64,000 nucleotides of DNA from Undibacterium paludis (GTDB lineage: Bacteria > Pseudomonadota > Gammaproteobacteria > Burkholderiales > Burkholderiaceae_D), in NCBI RefSeq assembly GCF_022568815.1, contig NZ_JAKZHX010000002.1, positions 186,001 to 250,000 on the forward strand, in the 5' to 3' direction. The position numbers were made by a program, and so were the translations under genes. Shown piece by piece: positions 51,323 to 59,589 of the stretch (positions within the stretch are counted from its first letter, which is position 1; each line of letters starts with the position of its first letter). Under the pieces are notes generated by a model. It was not told the origin of the DNA. It did no database searches and worked only from the letters and a program-made list of their open reading frames with translations.

Positions 51323-52975
51323 CTATGCGGTTGGTAATTTATAGTCCTTGAATTGCTCCCTCAGTTTATTTTTCAAAATCTTGCCTGTGGCACCCAAAGG
51401 CAGGCCTTCAATAAAAACGACATCATCCGGCAACCACCACTTGGCGACCTTGCCATCAAAGAACTGCAATAATTCCTCCTTGCTGACTTCTGCTCCGGCT
51501 TTTTTAACAACCAGCAGCAAAGGCCGTTCATCCCATTTCGGATGGAAGACGCCAATGCAGGCTGCCTGCAATACCGCAGGATGCGAAACAGCAACATTCT
51601 CCAGGTCGATAGTACCTATCCACTCGCCACCTGACTTGATGACATCCTTGCTGCGATCGGTAATCTGCATATAGCCGTCAGCATCTATGGTTGCTACGTC
51701 ACCCGTGGGGAACCAGCCATCTTCCAGTACATCGCCACCTTCATTCTTGAAGTAACTTTGTATGATCCACGGTCCTTTCACCAGCAAATTGCCATAGGTT
51801 TTGCCATCCCAGCCAATTTCTTTACCGGCATCGTCGACGATCTTCATGTCTACACCGTACAAGACATGTCCCTGCTTCTCCAGTATGGCTTGCTGACCTG
51901 CATCGTCAAGTTCCAGATGCTTGGTCATCAGTGTGGCTGCCGTACCCAGTGGTGACATTTCTGTCATGCCCCAGGCGTGAACGACTTCTACGCCGTAGGT
52001 ATGACGCAAGGTTTTCATCATGGCCGGCGGGCAGGCTGAACCACCTATCACCGTGCGTTTGAAGGTGGAAAACTTCAAATTGTTTTGCGCCATATAAGTC
52101 AGCAGGCCCAACCAGACAGTCGGTACGCCGGCAGAGAAAGTGACCTTCTCTTGCTCAAACAATTCAAATAGTGATTTGCCATCAAGGTGCGGTCCAGGGA
52201 ATACCAGTTTCGCTCCGTTCAAAGGCGCTGAATATGGCAGCCCCCAGGCATTGACGTGGAACATGGGTACCACCGGCAAGACAGAATCACGCGCGGAAAC
52301 GTTCAAACCATCAGGTAAGGACGAAGCATAAGAATGCAAAATCGTTGAGCGATGCGAATACAGGGCTCCTTTGGGATTGCCTGTCGTACCAGATGTATAG
52401 CACAGGCTCGATGCACTGTTTTCATCAAATACCGGCCAGTTGAAGTCAGCTGAATTGGCTTCGATCAAATCTTCATAAGCCATCAGGTTTGGAATCTTGT
52501 GCTCGGCAGGCAGCTTATCCCTGTCGCACATCATGATATAGCCCTTGATGCCGGGACAATGCGCAGCTATCGCCTGCACGATGGGCAGAAAAGTCATGTC
52601 AAACAGCAGGTACTGGTCTTCGGCATGATTGGCTATGTAGGCAATCTGCTCAGGGTGCAAACGCGGATTTATCGTATGCAACACCGCACCGGACCCAGAC
52701 ACAGCATAATAAGCTTCAAGGTGCCTGTAACCATTCCAGGCAAGGGTGGCAATGCGATCACCCATTTTGACGCCCAAACCAGCCAAAGCGTTTGCCAGCT
52801 TTTTGGCGCGCTGATGACATTCACGATAGTTATAGCGATGGATATCCCCTTCTACGCGACGCGAGACTATCTCATTATTACCAAAATAACGGTCAGCATG
52901 TTCGATGAGACCAGAGATCAGCATGGGTTTGCTCATCATCTGTCCCATCAAGGGACTCATAGCATAAGACGACAT
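51323..52975 (-). CDS. AMP-forming acyl-CoA synthetase
   Basis: This 550-aa enzyme activates a carboxylic acid as the adenylate and then the CoA thioester. The P-loop-like motif CYTSGTTGNPKGALYSHRS (about 193-211), the AMP-binding motif GWFPTGDVATID and ITDRSKDVIKSGGEWIG (A8) plus LGATGKILKNKLRE, with the C-terminal catalytic lysine, are all present. The sequence looks like the medium/long-chain group of acyl-CoA ligases. It is the first gene of the locus, with operator 3 about 80 bases upstream. The binding-protein gene follows after 102 bases. The precise substrate is not known. Confidence 0.9.
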   Translation of the reverse strand: MSSYAMSPLMGQMMSKPMLISGLIEHADRYFGNNEIVSRRVEGDIHRYNYRECHQRAKKLANALAGLGVKMGDRIATLAWNGYRHLEAYYAVSGSGAVLHTINPRLHPEQIAYIANHAEDQYLLFDMTFLPIVQAIAAHCPGIKGYIMMCDRDKLPAEHKIPNLMAYEDLIEANSADFNWPVFDENSASSLCYTSGTTGNPKGALYSHRSTILHSYASSLPDGLNVSARDSVLPVVPMFHVNAWGLPYSAPLNGAKLVFPGPHLDGKSLFELFEQEKVTFSAGVPTVWLGLLTYMAQNNLKFSTFKRTVIGGSACPPAMMKTLRHTYGVEVVHAWGMTEMSPLGTAATLMTKHLELDDAGQQAILEKQGHVLYGVDMKIVDDAGKEIGWDGKTYGNLLVKGPWIIQSYFKNEGGDVLEDGWFPTGDVATIDADGYMQITDRSKDVIKSGGEWIGTIDLENVAVSHPAVLQAACIGVFHPKWDERPLLLVVKKAGAEVSKEELLQFFDGKVAKWWLPDDVVFIEGLPLGATGKILKNKLREQFKDYKLPTA

Positions 52976-53033
52976 TTGTTCTCCTGATTTGTACAGCGTT
53001 ACGAATAACTTTGGTAAATAACAGATTTGCTGA

Positions 53034-53070
53034 ATATTATTCTTTATCGATTTTTGTACGACCGTACTAA
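53034..53070 (-). promoter_or_regulatory. Operator 3 (ACGACCGT core) and promoter of the acyl-CoA ligase
   Basis: GTACGACCGTAC at 53056-53067 is palindromic apart from the centre. On the minus strand a -10 TAATAT lies at 53039-53034, and the -35 would cover the operator exactly as in operator 1. The flank ACTAA matches the other sites. The arrangement suggests repression by a dimeric TetR-type protein, which I do not see in the window. Confidence 0.65.
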
Positions 53071-53142
53071 TCCGTCAATCAGTATTTTTTCTGCAATGCA
53101 CAAAGGAAGTTCTGATGCCGCCGTTTTAATTGCATCTCCCAT

Positions 53143-53175
53143 AAACAAAAATGCGGGAGTACCAGCCTCCCGCAT
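53143..53175 (-). terminator. Terminator after rlmJ
   Basis: A perfect 9-bp stem (ATGCGGGAG at 53151-53159, CTCCCGCAT at 53167-53175) is followed on the minus strand by TTTTTG. It lies 90 bases past the rlmJ stop codon. A second hairpin at 53201-53226 (TCTCAAAA / TTTTGAGA) comes first. Confidence 0.85.
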
Positions 53176-53200
53176 CGCAACAACCATCAGATTTACTTTG

Positions 53201-53226
53201 TCTCAAAACAGCGCCTGCTTTTGAGA
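53201..53226 (+). repeat. 8-bp inverted repeat between the ligase promoter and rlmJ
   Basis: TCTCAAAA (53201-53208) and TTTTGAGA (53219-53226) form a stem with a 10-base loop. It has a T-run on the plus strand (TTTTTG after 53226), so it resembles a plus-strand terminator, though no plus-strand gene lies upstream. On the minus strand it is the first of two tandem hairpins after rlmJ. Confidence 0.6.
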
Positions 53227-53264
53227 TTTTTGTGCCTTTCCAGCATGCCGCGTCCAGACTCTGC

Positions 53265-54170
53265 CTAGCGCTTCTTGACAGCAGCAGCTTCCCCGGTTTC
53301 CAAGGCAAAATTTGCACCACGGTCTTTGCCTAACACTGCTACCAGGTAGGGCATGACCTCTTTCAAGGTATTGACCAGGGTCCAGGGCGGATTGAGTATG
53401 AACATGCCGCTACTGTGCAGACCAAAACCGTCAGGCGACGGTCCGCTGACGGATAGAGTGACGTTCAGCCAGCTATTAGCCTGCAAACGTTTTAAGCGAT
53501 CAGGCAGCTGTCGTGATTCGGGTCGTTGCAACACCGGATACCAGATGGCGTATGTGCCGGTAGGGAAGCGCTTCAAGGCATCTTCCAGGCAGACCTTGAC
53601 ACGGCGATAGTCATCCTTGACCTCATACGGTGGATCTATCAATACCAGGCCGCGACGTGATGGCGGCGGCAACAGGGCTTTCAAACCTTCAAAACCGTCA
53701 CCGTCCGAGATGATGACGCGCTTGCCCCTGACTGTAGGACGTCTTCCCTGCTCTGCTGCATGCGCATCAAGTTTGCGAAAGTTTTCGCTCAATATCTTGA
53801 TTTCACTTGGATGCAACTCGAACAGGCGCAATCTGTCCTGCTCACGCATGACGATGTTCGCACAATAGGGTGACCCCGGGTAGTACCGCATCTTGCCGCT
53901 AGGATTGAGTCCCTTGATCAAATCCATGTAGCTGCCGAGGGCAGCCGGAATGTCTTTCCTGTCCCACAAGGGAGCAATGCCAGTTTCATATTCAGCATTT
54001 TTTACGGCATAACCGCTATCCAGGGAATACAAACCGGCGCCAGAATGGGTGTCGACGTAAGTGTAAGCCGTATCTTTTTGCCCCATATATTCAAGTAACT
54101 GTATCAGGACAAAGTGTTTGAGTACGTCTGCATGATTGCCGGCATGAAAGCCGTGACGATAGCTAAGCAT
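53265..54170 (-). CDS. rlmJ: 23S rRNA (adenine-N6) methyltransferase RlmJ
   Basis: RlmJ (301 aa) methylates A2030 of 23S rRNA. It starts MLSYRHGFHAGNHADVLKHF, nearly the E. coli N-terminus, so I place the start at 54170 rather than at 54185, five residues earlier. The catalytic motif LIDPPYEVKDDY (NPPY-like) and the SAM region DTHSGAGLYSL are present. A perfect 9-bp hairpin lies 27 bases upstream of the start, and a much longer palindrome beyond it. The gene stands alone. Confidence 0.95.
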   Translation of the reverse strand: MLSYRHGFHAGNHADVLKHFVLIQLLEYMGQKDTAYTYVDTHSGAGLYSLDSGYAVKNAEYETGIAPLWDRKDIPAALGSYMDLIKGLNPSGKMRYYPGSPYCANIVMREQDRLRLFELHPSEIKILSENFRKLDAHAAEQGRRPTVRGKRVIISDGDGFEGLKALLPPPSRRGLVLIDPPYEVKDDYRRVKVCLEDALKRFPTGTYAIWYPVLQRPESRQLPDRLKRLQANSWLNVTLSVSGPSPDGFGLHSSGMFILNPPWTLVNTLKEVMPYLVAVLGKDRGANFALETGEAAAVKKR

Positions 54171-54196
54171 AATGAAAACTTTCAATAATAGATAAG

Positions 54197-54224
54197 CGAC
54201 TTGCTGTTTTCCGGTAGCAAGTCG
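54197..54224. repeat. Perfect 9-bp hairpin in the rlmJ leader
   Basis: CGACTTGCT (54197-54205) and AGCAAGTCG (54216-54224) form a stem with a 10-base loop, 27 bases upstream of the rlmJ start codon. There is no T-run. It sits immediately beside the 141-base nested palindrome. Confidence 0.7.
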
Positions 54225-54227
54225 TCA

Positions 54228-54368
54228 GAACCAGTTTGCGATCTTACTGCGCCTGCGTGATCGGGGCTCATGCCTTGCGCAAAATGCGTATGTACTCAAG
54301 TACATTCCGCATTTTGCGCTACTCTTCACCCTACTGACGCAGGCTCGCTACAGATCGCAAACAAGTTC
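54228..54368. repeat. 141-base nested palindrome between rlmJ and the acetyltransferase gene
   Basis: Four pairs of complementary arms nest around one centre. Outer: GAACCAGTTTGCGATCT (54228-54244) with AGATCGCAAACAAGTTC (54352-54368), 15 of 17 pairing. Next: GCCTGCGT (54251-54258) with ACGCAGGC (54337-54344). Next: GCGCAAAATGCG (54277-54288) with CGCATTTTGCGC (54308-54319), 12 of 12. Inner: ATGTAC (54290-54295) with GTACAT (54300-54305), loop TCAA. It has no T-run and holds no gene. It may be a mobile-element remnant or an RNA structure. Confidence 0.85.
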
Positions 54369-54397
54369 TTGGAAAATGACAGCAAACGAATCGGCGT

Positions 54398-54901
54398 TCA
54401 GGCGACTCGCTTGCCCAGTATGATCAAATCGCGCTCTATGCCATCAAGAGTTGCAACCCTGGGCATATTTGCCCAGGTATCAAAACCAAACGTGGCAAAC
54501 AGTTTCAGACTCGGTACATTATGGCCAAAAATAAAGCCAAGCAAGGTATGTACTTTGATCTTGGGAGCATAGGCGATGGCGTGATTGAGGAAATATTTCC
54601 CCAGGCCTTTGCCACGTGCAGCCTCATGCAGGTAGATGGACAACTCGGCAGTACCGGAATACGCGGGCCTGCCGTAAAAATTAGAGAACGATAGCCAGCC
54701 TATGACCTGTCCATTCTGTTCGCAGACCCACAGTGGCCGAGATTCCGGATGATGCTCATCGAACCAGGCATGGCGCGACTCTACCGTGACAGGCTCGGTA
54801 TCTGCCGTTACTTCGCGTGAAGCTATTGTTGAATTGTAAATTGCAACAATCTGCGGCAAGTCATCAAAGTTTGCCAGTCTGTGATTAAATTCTGTAGTCA
54901 T
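54398..54901 (-). CDS. GNAT-family N-acetyltransferase, phosphinothricin acetyltransferase-like
   Basis: This 167-aa GNAT protein starts MTTEFNHRLANFDD; an in-frame start at 54967 would overlap pilZ, so it is rejected although no strong ribosome binding site is visible. ELSIYLHEAARGKGLGKYFL (about 91-110) is the acetyl-CoA pyrophosphate loop with the RGKGLG motif. IYNSTIASREVTADTEPV and SRPLWVCEQ resemble phosphinothricin and methionine-sulfone acetyltransferases. The true substrate is unknown and resistance cannot be assumed. It begins 22 bases after pilZ, so it is read on the same transcript. Confidence 0.88.
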   Translation of the reverse strand: MTTEFNHRLANFDDLPQIVAIYNSTIASREVTADTEPVTVESRHAWFDEHHPESRPLWVCEQNGQVIGWLSFSNFYGRPAYSGTAELSIYLHEAARGKGLGKYFLNHAIAYAPKIKVHTLLGFIFGHNVPSLKLFATFGFDTWANMPRVATLDGIERDLIILGKRVA

Positions 54902-54923
54902 TACTGTTCTATTGCCTGCCTGT

Positions 54924-55313
54924 TCAAATCGTATGGGTAGCCCGCGATGAACGAACAGCTGCGCCAAGCAACTCCTCTACGCGCAGGCGTATGCGCGTAC
55001 CACTTTCATCATCGGGAAAATGCACCCCTATGCCCTGCGATTTGTTATTACCAGCGCCTTGAGGTGTAATCCAGGCAACTTTTCCTGCGATTGGATACTT
55101 GTTCGGGTCGTCAAGCAAAGTCAGGATCAGATAGATTTCTTCACCAAGACGATAGGTCTTGTTGGTAGGAACAAAAATCCCGCCATTTTTCAAGAATGGC
55201 ATATAGGCAGCAAACAGGGCTGCTTTTTCTTTAATAGCCAGCGACAGCACCGAAGGACGGTTCGGTGAAGGCATATTGAGCGGAGCACTAGGATCTGCTG
55301 GTAAATCTGACAT
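54924..55313 (-). CDS. pilZ: Type IV pilus PilZ-domain protein
   Basis: The 129-aa protein is a single PilZ domain with an N-terminal flexible tail. FLKNGGIFVPTNKTYRLGEE and GKVAWITPQG are visible, but the RxxxR and D/NxSxxG residues that bind cyclic di-GMP are missing. That is typical of the pilus-assembly PilZ, which works with PilB and FimX-like partners. The order tmk-holB-pilZ matches Pseudomonas and other betaproteobacteria. It starts 24 bases after holB. Confidence 0.88.
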   Translation of the reverse strand: MSDLPADPSAPLNMPSPNRPSVLSLAIKEKAALFAAYMPFLKNGGIFVPTNKTYRLGEEIYLILTLLDDPNKYPIAGKVAWITPQGAGNNKSQGIGVHFPDDESGTRIRLRVEELLGAAVRSSRATHTI

Positions 55314-55337
55314 GTTCTGGCTTTCGCAAGTCTTTAA

Positions 55338-56378
55338 TCAATGAGTGCCGAATAGTGCTGAATATTCAAGCAACATATCTTCTAAAAATAATTTCGCGGA
55401 CAAAGGGTGACTGGCAATGGCCTGCCTTTCATTGCAATTCCGGATGAATTGCTGCAGAGTGGACTGCTCAGCCTGTGCGGACAACGCCTTCAACTCTTTT
55501 TCATAGCGAGGATGATACCGGATTCTGCCACTTTGTTTATAGGAAAATATATCGTATAACCATCGTTGTAGCCAGCCGACGACGACCGGCATTTCCAGTT
55601 TCTGCATCTTATCGGCGGTTTTCAGGCTGAGTTCAGTACCTGGCTTGCTCAGATAACGCAAAAAATCATCAAGATCAGTGCGCAGTTCTGACATCGCCAT
55701 GTCCATGGCGGCCAGAGGTGCTCCACCCTGTTGTGCCAACCAGATGTCAGCATCCTTGATACCTTGCTGTTGCAGCCAGTTCAGGGCAATTGCCGTGTCC
55801 GGCTGTCCCAAGCCGAATTTGTGACAGCGCGACAGTATGGTTGGCAGCAGTCTGTCTATGCTATTGGATACCAAGATAAACACGGTGTCGGCATTGGGTT
55901 CTTCAAGCGACTTCAGCAAAGCGTTTGCTGCCGGCACGTTCAAGGCTTCGGCCGGGTAAAGTACGATGACACGCCGACCGCTGCGATGTGTAGAAATATT
56001 CATGAAGTCAGACAAGGCACGAATCTGATTGATGACAATTTCTTTAGACGGTGCTTTACTGGCCTTGCTGGTTTTGGCAACGGCTTCTGCTTCCCCATCA
56101 CCCGCAGGCGCATCCTCTTCATCCAGCAATTCTGGCCTTACCCGACGATAATCAGGATGGCTATACTGGTGGAACCAGCCGCATGACCCGCACTGCTGAC
56201 ATGCATGCCCACCCTGCCCGGGCTTTTCACACAGCAGTGACTGTGCCAGATGCTCTGCAAAAACGGTTTTGCCTATGCCTTGCGGCCCATACAAGAGAAA
56301 AGCATGCGGCAGGCGGTGCCCCAGCGCCTGTATTTGCTGCCATGGCTCATGCTGCCAACTGTAAAGTGGATTCGTCAT
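55338..56378 (-). CDS. holB: DNA polymerase III subunit delta prime
   Basis: HolB (346 aa) is part of the clamp loader. [18 protein letters not shown] (about 29-46) has the Walker A-like region, and [19 protein letters not shown] carries the zinc-binding cysteines. [16 protein letters not shown] with LSRCHKFG is the clamp-loader SRC-type motif region. It overlaps tmk by 4 bases and pilZ follows. The adjacency tmk-holB is near universal in proteobacteria. Confidence 0.95.
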   Translation of the reverse strand: MTNPLYSWQHEPWQQIQALGHRLPHAFLLYGPQGIGKTVFAEHLAQSLLCEKPGQGGHACQQCGSCGWFHQYSHPDYRRVRPELLDEEDAPAGDGEAEAVAKTSKASKAPSKEIVINQIRALSDFMNISTHRSGRRVIVLYPAEALNVPAANALLKSLEEPNADTVFILVSNSIDRLLPTILSRCHKFGLGQPDTAIALNWLQQQGIKDADIWLAQQGGAPLAAMDMAMSELRTDLDDFLRYLSKPGTELSLKTADKMQKLEMPVVVGWLQRWLYDIFSYKQSGRIRYHPRYEKELKALSAQAEQSTLQQFIRNCNERQAIASHPLSAKLFLEDMLLEYSALFGTH

Positions 56379-57022
56379 TGCGCAAATTCTGCCTTGGTCA
56401 CCAATTCATCGATCAGGGCATCAAGTTGCAGGCGTATCGCCTCTATGCTTTGTGTCGAATCGATAATGCGAAAACGCTTAGGAAATTCCTTTGCCCTGCG
56501 CAGATATTCATTGCGTGTGGCGGCAAAGAAATCAGCTTTCTCCTGCTCGAACTTGTCAAGCTCACGGGTTGCATCGAGCCGGGCACGCGCCACTTCCAGT
56601 GGTACGTCAAATAATAATGTCAAATCCGGCTGCAAATCCGGGTGCACCCATTGTTCCAGTGCATTCAATTTGTCAAGCGACAGGTTCCTGCCGCCGCCCT
56701 GATAAGCAAAGCTGGCGTCAGTAAATCTATCAGAAATGACCCAGTCACCCCGCGCCAGAGCTGGCTCTATCAACTGCGCCAGATGTTCGCGACGGACAGC
56801 AAACATCAGCAAGGCCTCCGTTTCCAGATGCATGCTTTGCTTTAGCAGCAACTCGCGCAAGGCTTCGCCAAGAGGTGTACCGCCTGGTTCACGACTGCAT
56901 ATCACCTTGACACCATGGCTTTGCAATTTGCTTTGCAAACGCTCTGCCACATAGGCGATATGGGTGGATTTGCCGGCGCCATCTATGCCTTCAAAGCTGA
57001 TGAATTTTCCTGTTAACTTCAT
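56375..57022 (-). CDS. tmk: Thymidylate kinase
   Basis: Tmk (215 aa) phosphorylates dTMP to dTDP. The P-loop [13 protein letters not shown] (about 9-21), the [15 protein letters not shown] stretch (DRY/F motif) and EPGGTPLGE are typical. The LID region follows. It lies 36 bases after mltG and overlaps holB by 4 bases, so mltG-tmk-holB form a single transcript. Confidence 0.97.
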   Translation of the reverse strand: MKLTGKFISFEGIDGAGKSTHIAYVAERLQSKLQSHGVKVICSREPGGTPLGEALRELLLKQSMHLETEALLMFAVRREHLAQLIEPALARGDWVISDRFTDASFAYQGGGRNLSLDKLNALEQWVHPDLQPDLTLLFDVPLEVARARLDATRELDKFEQEKADFFAATRNEYLRRAKEFPKRFRIIDSTQSIEAIRLQLDALIDELVTKAEFAQ

Positions 57023-57058
57023 ACTGATGACATCTTCTGTTCTGTTAATTACTTCGCG

Positions 57059-58051
57059 TTAATTACTACGCTGATATTTGTTGACGGCGCGATTATGATC
57101 ATTCAGATTGTCTGAAAATTGGCTCGTACCGTTGCCGCGCGCCACGAAGTATAAGGCATCGCTGCGCGCCGGGTCCAAAGCTGCGACCAAAGACTCCAGG
57201 CCGGGCAAGGCAATCGGCGTTGGCGGCAAGCCACTGCGTGTATATGTGTTATAGGGGGTATCAGTCAGCAAATCACGTTTATAGATTTTACCCTGATAGC
57301 GTTCGCCCATGCCGTAAATCACCGTCGGGTCAGTCTGCAGCAGCATCCCCTGGCGCAAGCGGTTGACAAAAACCGCAGCGATCATGTTTCGTTCAGACTT
57401 CTGGCCGGTCTCTTTTTCTATGATGGAGGCCATGATCAGGGCTTCGTAGCGGTTTTTATATGGCAGGTCAGCACTTCGCTTTTTCCATGCATCATCAAGC
57501 TTCTTCAATAGCTGCGCATGCGCCTGCTGATAGAACTGCAAATCTGTACTGCCTTTAGCAAAACGATAAGTATCTGGAAAAAACAGGCCTTCAGCCTGAC
57601 TAAAGTCTGGAGTAATCTTATGCATGAGCTCAGCCTCACTCAAGCCTGAAGTTTCATGTTTAAGCGATGGATGTGCATCAACCAGTTTGCGCATTTGCTG
57701 AAATGTCCAACCTTCTATGATTGCCAGGCTGGCCATGGAGAAGTCGCCATTGACCAGTTTGGTCAGCAAGTCCAGTGGCGTCTTGCCTGCCTCTATCTCA
57801 TACGAGCCAGCTTTCAGCCTGTTGGCTTTACCGGTAAGGCGCGCCAGTGCCTCCAGCAATAAGGGCTGTGCAGGCACTCCTGCTTCATAGATCTGCCGTG
57901 CTGAAGAACGCACGCTACTGCCGGGCTTGATGGTAAATTCCCTGGCGGGACCATCTTCAAAAATTGGTTGCTGTACCCAATAATACAATCCACTACCCGC
58001 CCCTAAACCCAGCAAAATGAGTAATACAAATAGTTTTTTAATCAATCCCAT
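57059..58051 (-). CDS. mltG: Endolytic murein transglycosylase MltG
   Basis: MltG (330 aa) cuts nascent peptidoglycan and helps terminate glycan strand growth. A membrane helix at about residues 7-26 anchors it, and the YceG domain follows. IMASIIEKETGQKSERNMIA contains the catalytic glutamate, and GMLLQTDPTVIYGMG is the second conserved block. It is the first gene of mltG-tmk-holB-pilZ and is divergent from ygfZ. Confidence 0.96.
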   Translation of the reverse strand: MGLIKKLFVLLILLGLGAGSGLYYWVQQPIFEDGPAREFTIKPGSSVRSSARQIYEAGVPAQPLLLEALARLTGKANRLKAGSYEIEAGKTPLDLLTKLVNGDFSMASLAIIEGWTFQQMRKLVDAHPSLKHETSGLSEAELMHKITPDFSQAEGLFFPDTYRFAKGSTDLQFYQQAHAQLLKKLDDAWKKRSADLPYKNRYEALIMASIIEKETGQKSERNMIAAVFVNRLRQGMLLQTDPTVIYGMGERYQGKIYKRDLLTDTPYNTYTRSGLPPTPIALPGLESLVAALDPARSDALYFVARGNGTSQFSDNLNDHNRAVNKYQRSN

Positions 58052-58081
58052 GTAGCCAGCTTATTTAAAATTGAGTGAGTT

Positions 58082-58111
58082 CTGACGAGATTTTGCGGAC
58101 GCTACTATAAT
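58082..58111 (+). promoter_or_regulatory. ygfZ promoter
   Basis: A -35 CTGACG (58082-58087) and a perfect -10 TATAAT (58106-58111) are spaced by 18 bases on the plus strand, about 90 bases before ygfZ. This is a standard sigma-70 layout, in the 148-base gap shared with mltG on the other strand. Confidence 0.65.
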
Positions 58112-58199
58112 TCGCCTGAACAGGTGCAGGCTGTATTGTAAAGCCAGCGTAGGCATTAAGCGAATAAGCAAATAAGCAAAAGAGAGCGAGTATAACAAG

Positions 58200-59240
58200 A
58201 TGACATGGGACGACTATTTATCCAGCCAGGGCGCCGTGATTGAAAACCTGGATACGACGGGATTTGCCGCCCATTGGCAATCCAATGCGCTGCAAGCGGG
58301 ATTCATGGCACCACTGACCGACCTTGGCCTGATCAGGTTGACTGGCGACGATGCAACCTCTTTCCTGCACAATCAATTGAGCAATGATGTTGAGCATTTA
58401 GGCGACAGCGAAGTCCGTCGTGCCGCCTATTGCACGCCAAAAGGGCGCATGCTGGCCAGCCTGCTGTACTGGAAAGATGGGCAAGATATTATTTTGCAGC
58501 TACCCAAAGCCTTGCAGCCAGGCATACAAAAGCGTTTACAGATGTATGTCTTGCGGGCCAAAGCCAAGTTATTCGATATCAACGCAGAATATGTCATCCT
58601 CGGCCTGGGCGGCCATGCTGCTGCCACGGCCCTGGTCGAATGGTTCCCGGAACTTCCAGCCAGGCCAGACACGAACGTCCAGAACCAGCACGGCAAGCTA
58701 TTGCGCCTGGCTGACGCCAATGGCGCCCCCCGTTATCAATGGATAACAGGAATTGAAAGTGCGCAGCAAGCCTGGTCCAAACTGTCGGCGCAGCTACAGG
58801 TAGTCAATACCAGTGCCTGGCGCGTGACCGAGATTCAGGCTGGCATACCTGTCATACTTGCCTCGACTCAAGAGCAGTTTGTTCCGCAAATGGTGAATTT
58901 CGAATTGATTGGCGGGGTGAATTTCAAAAAAGGCTGTTACCCCGGCCAGGAAATCGTGGCGCGCAGCCAGTATCTAGGCAAGCTCAAACGCCGTATGTCA
59001 GTGGTGTTGATTCAGGCCGTCGACGTGTCTGCTGCAATGGAAGTATTTAATAGCAATGATGCAACACAACCTTGCGGCATGATAGTCAATGCTGAACAGT
59101 ATTCAGAAACCACCAGCATCGCCCTGATAGAAATGAAACTGGCGGACCAGGAGAGTGGTCAGCTCAGTCTGGGCTCAGCCTCAGGTGCGGCAATCGAACT
59201 ATTACCCCTGCCCTACGCGATTACCGATATTACGCAATAA
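58200..59240 (+). CDS. ygfZ: Folate-binding protein YgfZ/GcvT-like
   Basis: YgfZ (346 aa) is a tetrahydrofolate-binding protein that supports iron-sulfur cluster repair and assembly, related to GcvT. The signature KGCYPGQEIVARSQYLGK (about 247-264), with the redox-active cysteine, is present, and RLTGDDATSFLHNQLSND near residue 42 belongs to the GcvT-like N-terminal domain. It heads a plus-strand set with a DUF4936 gene and an NRDE gene. Confidence 0.95.
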   Translation: MTWDDYLSSQGAVIENLDTTGFAAHWQSNALQAGFMAPLTDLGLIRLTGDDATSFLHNQLSNDVEHLGDSEVRRAAYCTPKGRMLASLLYWKDGQDIILQLPKALQPGIQKRLQMYVLRAKAKLFDINAEYVILGLGGHAAATALVEWFPELPARPDTNVQNQHGKLLRLADANGAPRYQWITGIESAQQAWSKLSAQLQVVNTSAWRVTEIQAGIPVILASTQEQFVPQMVNFELIGGVNFKKGCYPGQEIVARSQYLGKLKRRMSVVLIQAVDVSAAMEVFNSNDATQPCGMIVNAEQYSETTSIALIEMKLADQESGQLSLGSASGAAIELLPLPYAITDITQ

Positions 59241-59301
59241 TGGATCATCGATTTACCGCGAAAAAATACCTTCAGGACAGCCAGGGGTAAAGAGTTTAGA
59301 C

Positions 59302-59589
59302 ATGGATTGCTATATTTACTTTAAAGCGAGCTCCTCTCATGAATCAGCGATTCTTGAGCAGGAACAGTTATTGCTGTCATTCATGCTTGAATATGGCTTG
59401 TCTAAACACAGGCTGCAAAAGCGACCCCAGGCTCAAGATGGCATGCAAACCTGGATGGAAATTCATCGTGAATTGGCGCCCGGATTTGAGCAGGCTTTAG
59501 CAAGGGCATATGCCCAGACCCGCCTGGCCGAGCTGCAAAGCGGTGAGCGACATATAGAATATTTTATGGATGCAAAATTATGTGCCTGA
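59302..59589 (+). CDS. DUF4936-family small protein
   Basis: The 95-aa protein starts MDCYIYFKASSSHESAIL at an ATG with an AGAG-like site; the frame extends back to 59155 inside ygfZ and is rejected. It is soluble, with HRLQKRPQAQDGMQTWMEIH in the middle. It looks like DUF4936, a small family of unknown function often found near ygfZ in betaproteobacteria; I recall this rather than having checked it. Its end overlaps the NRDE gene by 10 bases, so the two are translationally linked. Confidence 0.75.
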   Translation: MDCYIYFKASSSHESAILEQEQLLLSFMLEYGLSKHRLQKRPQAQDGMQTWMEIHRELAPGFEQALARAYAQTRLAELQSGERHIEYFMDAKLCA

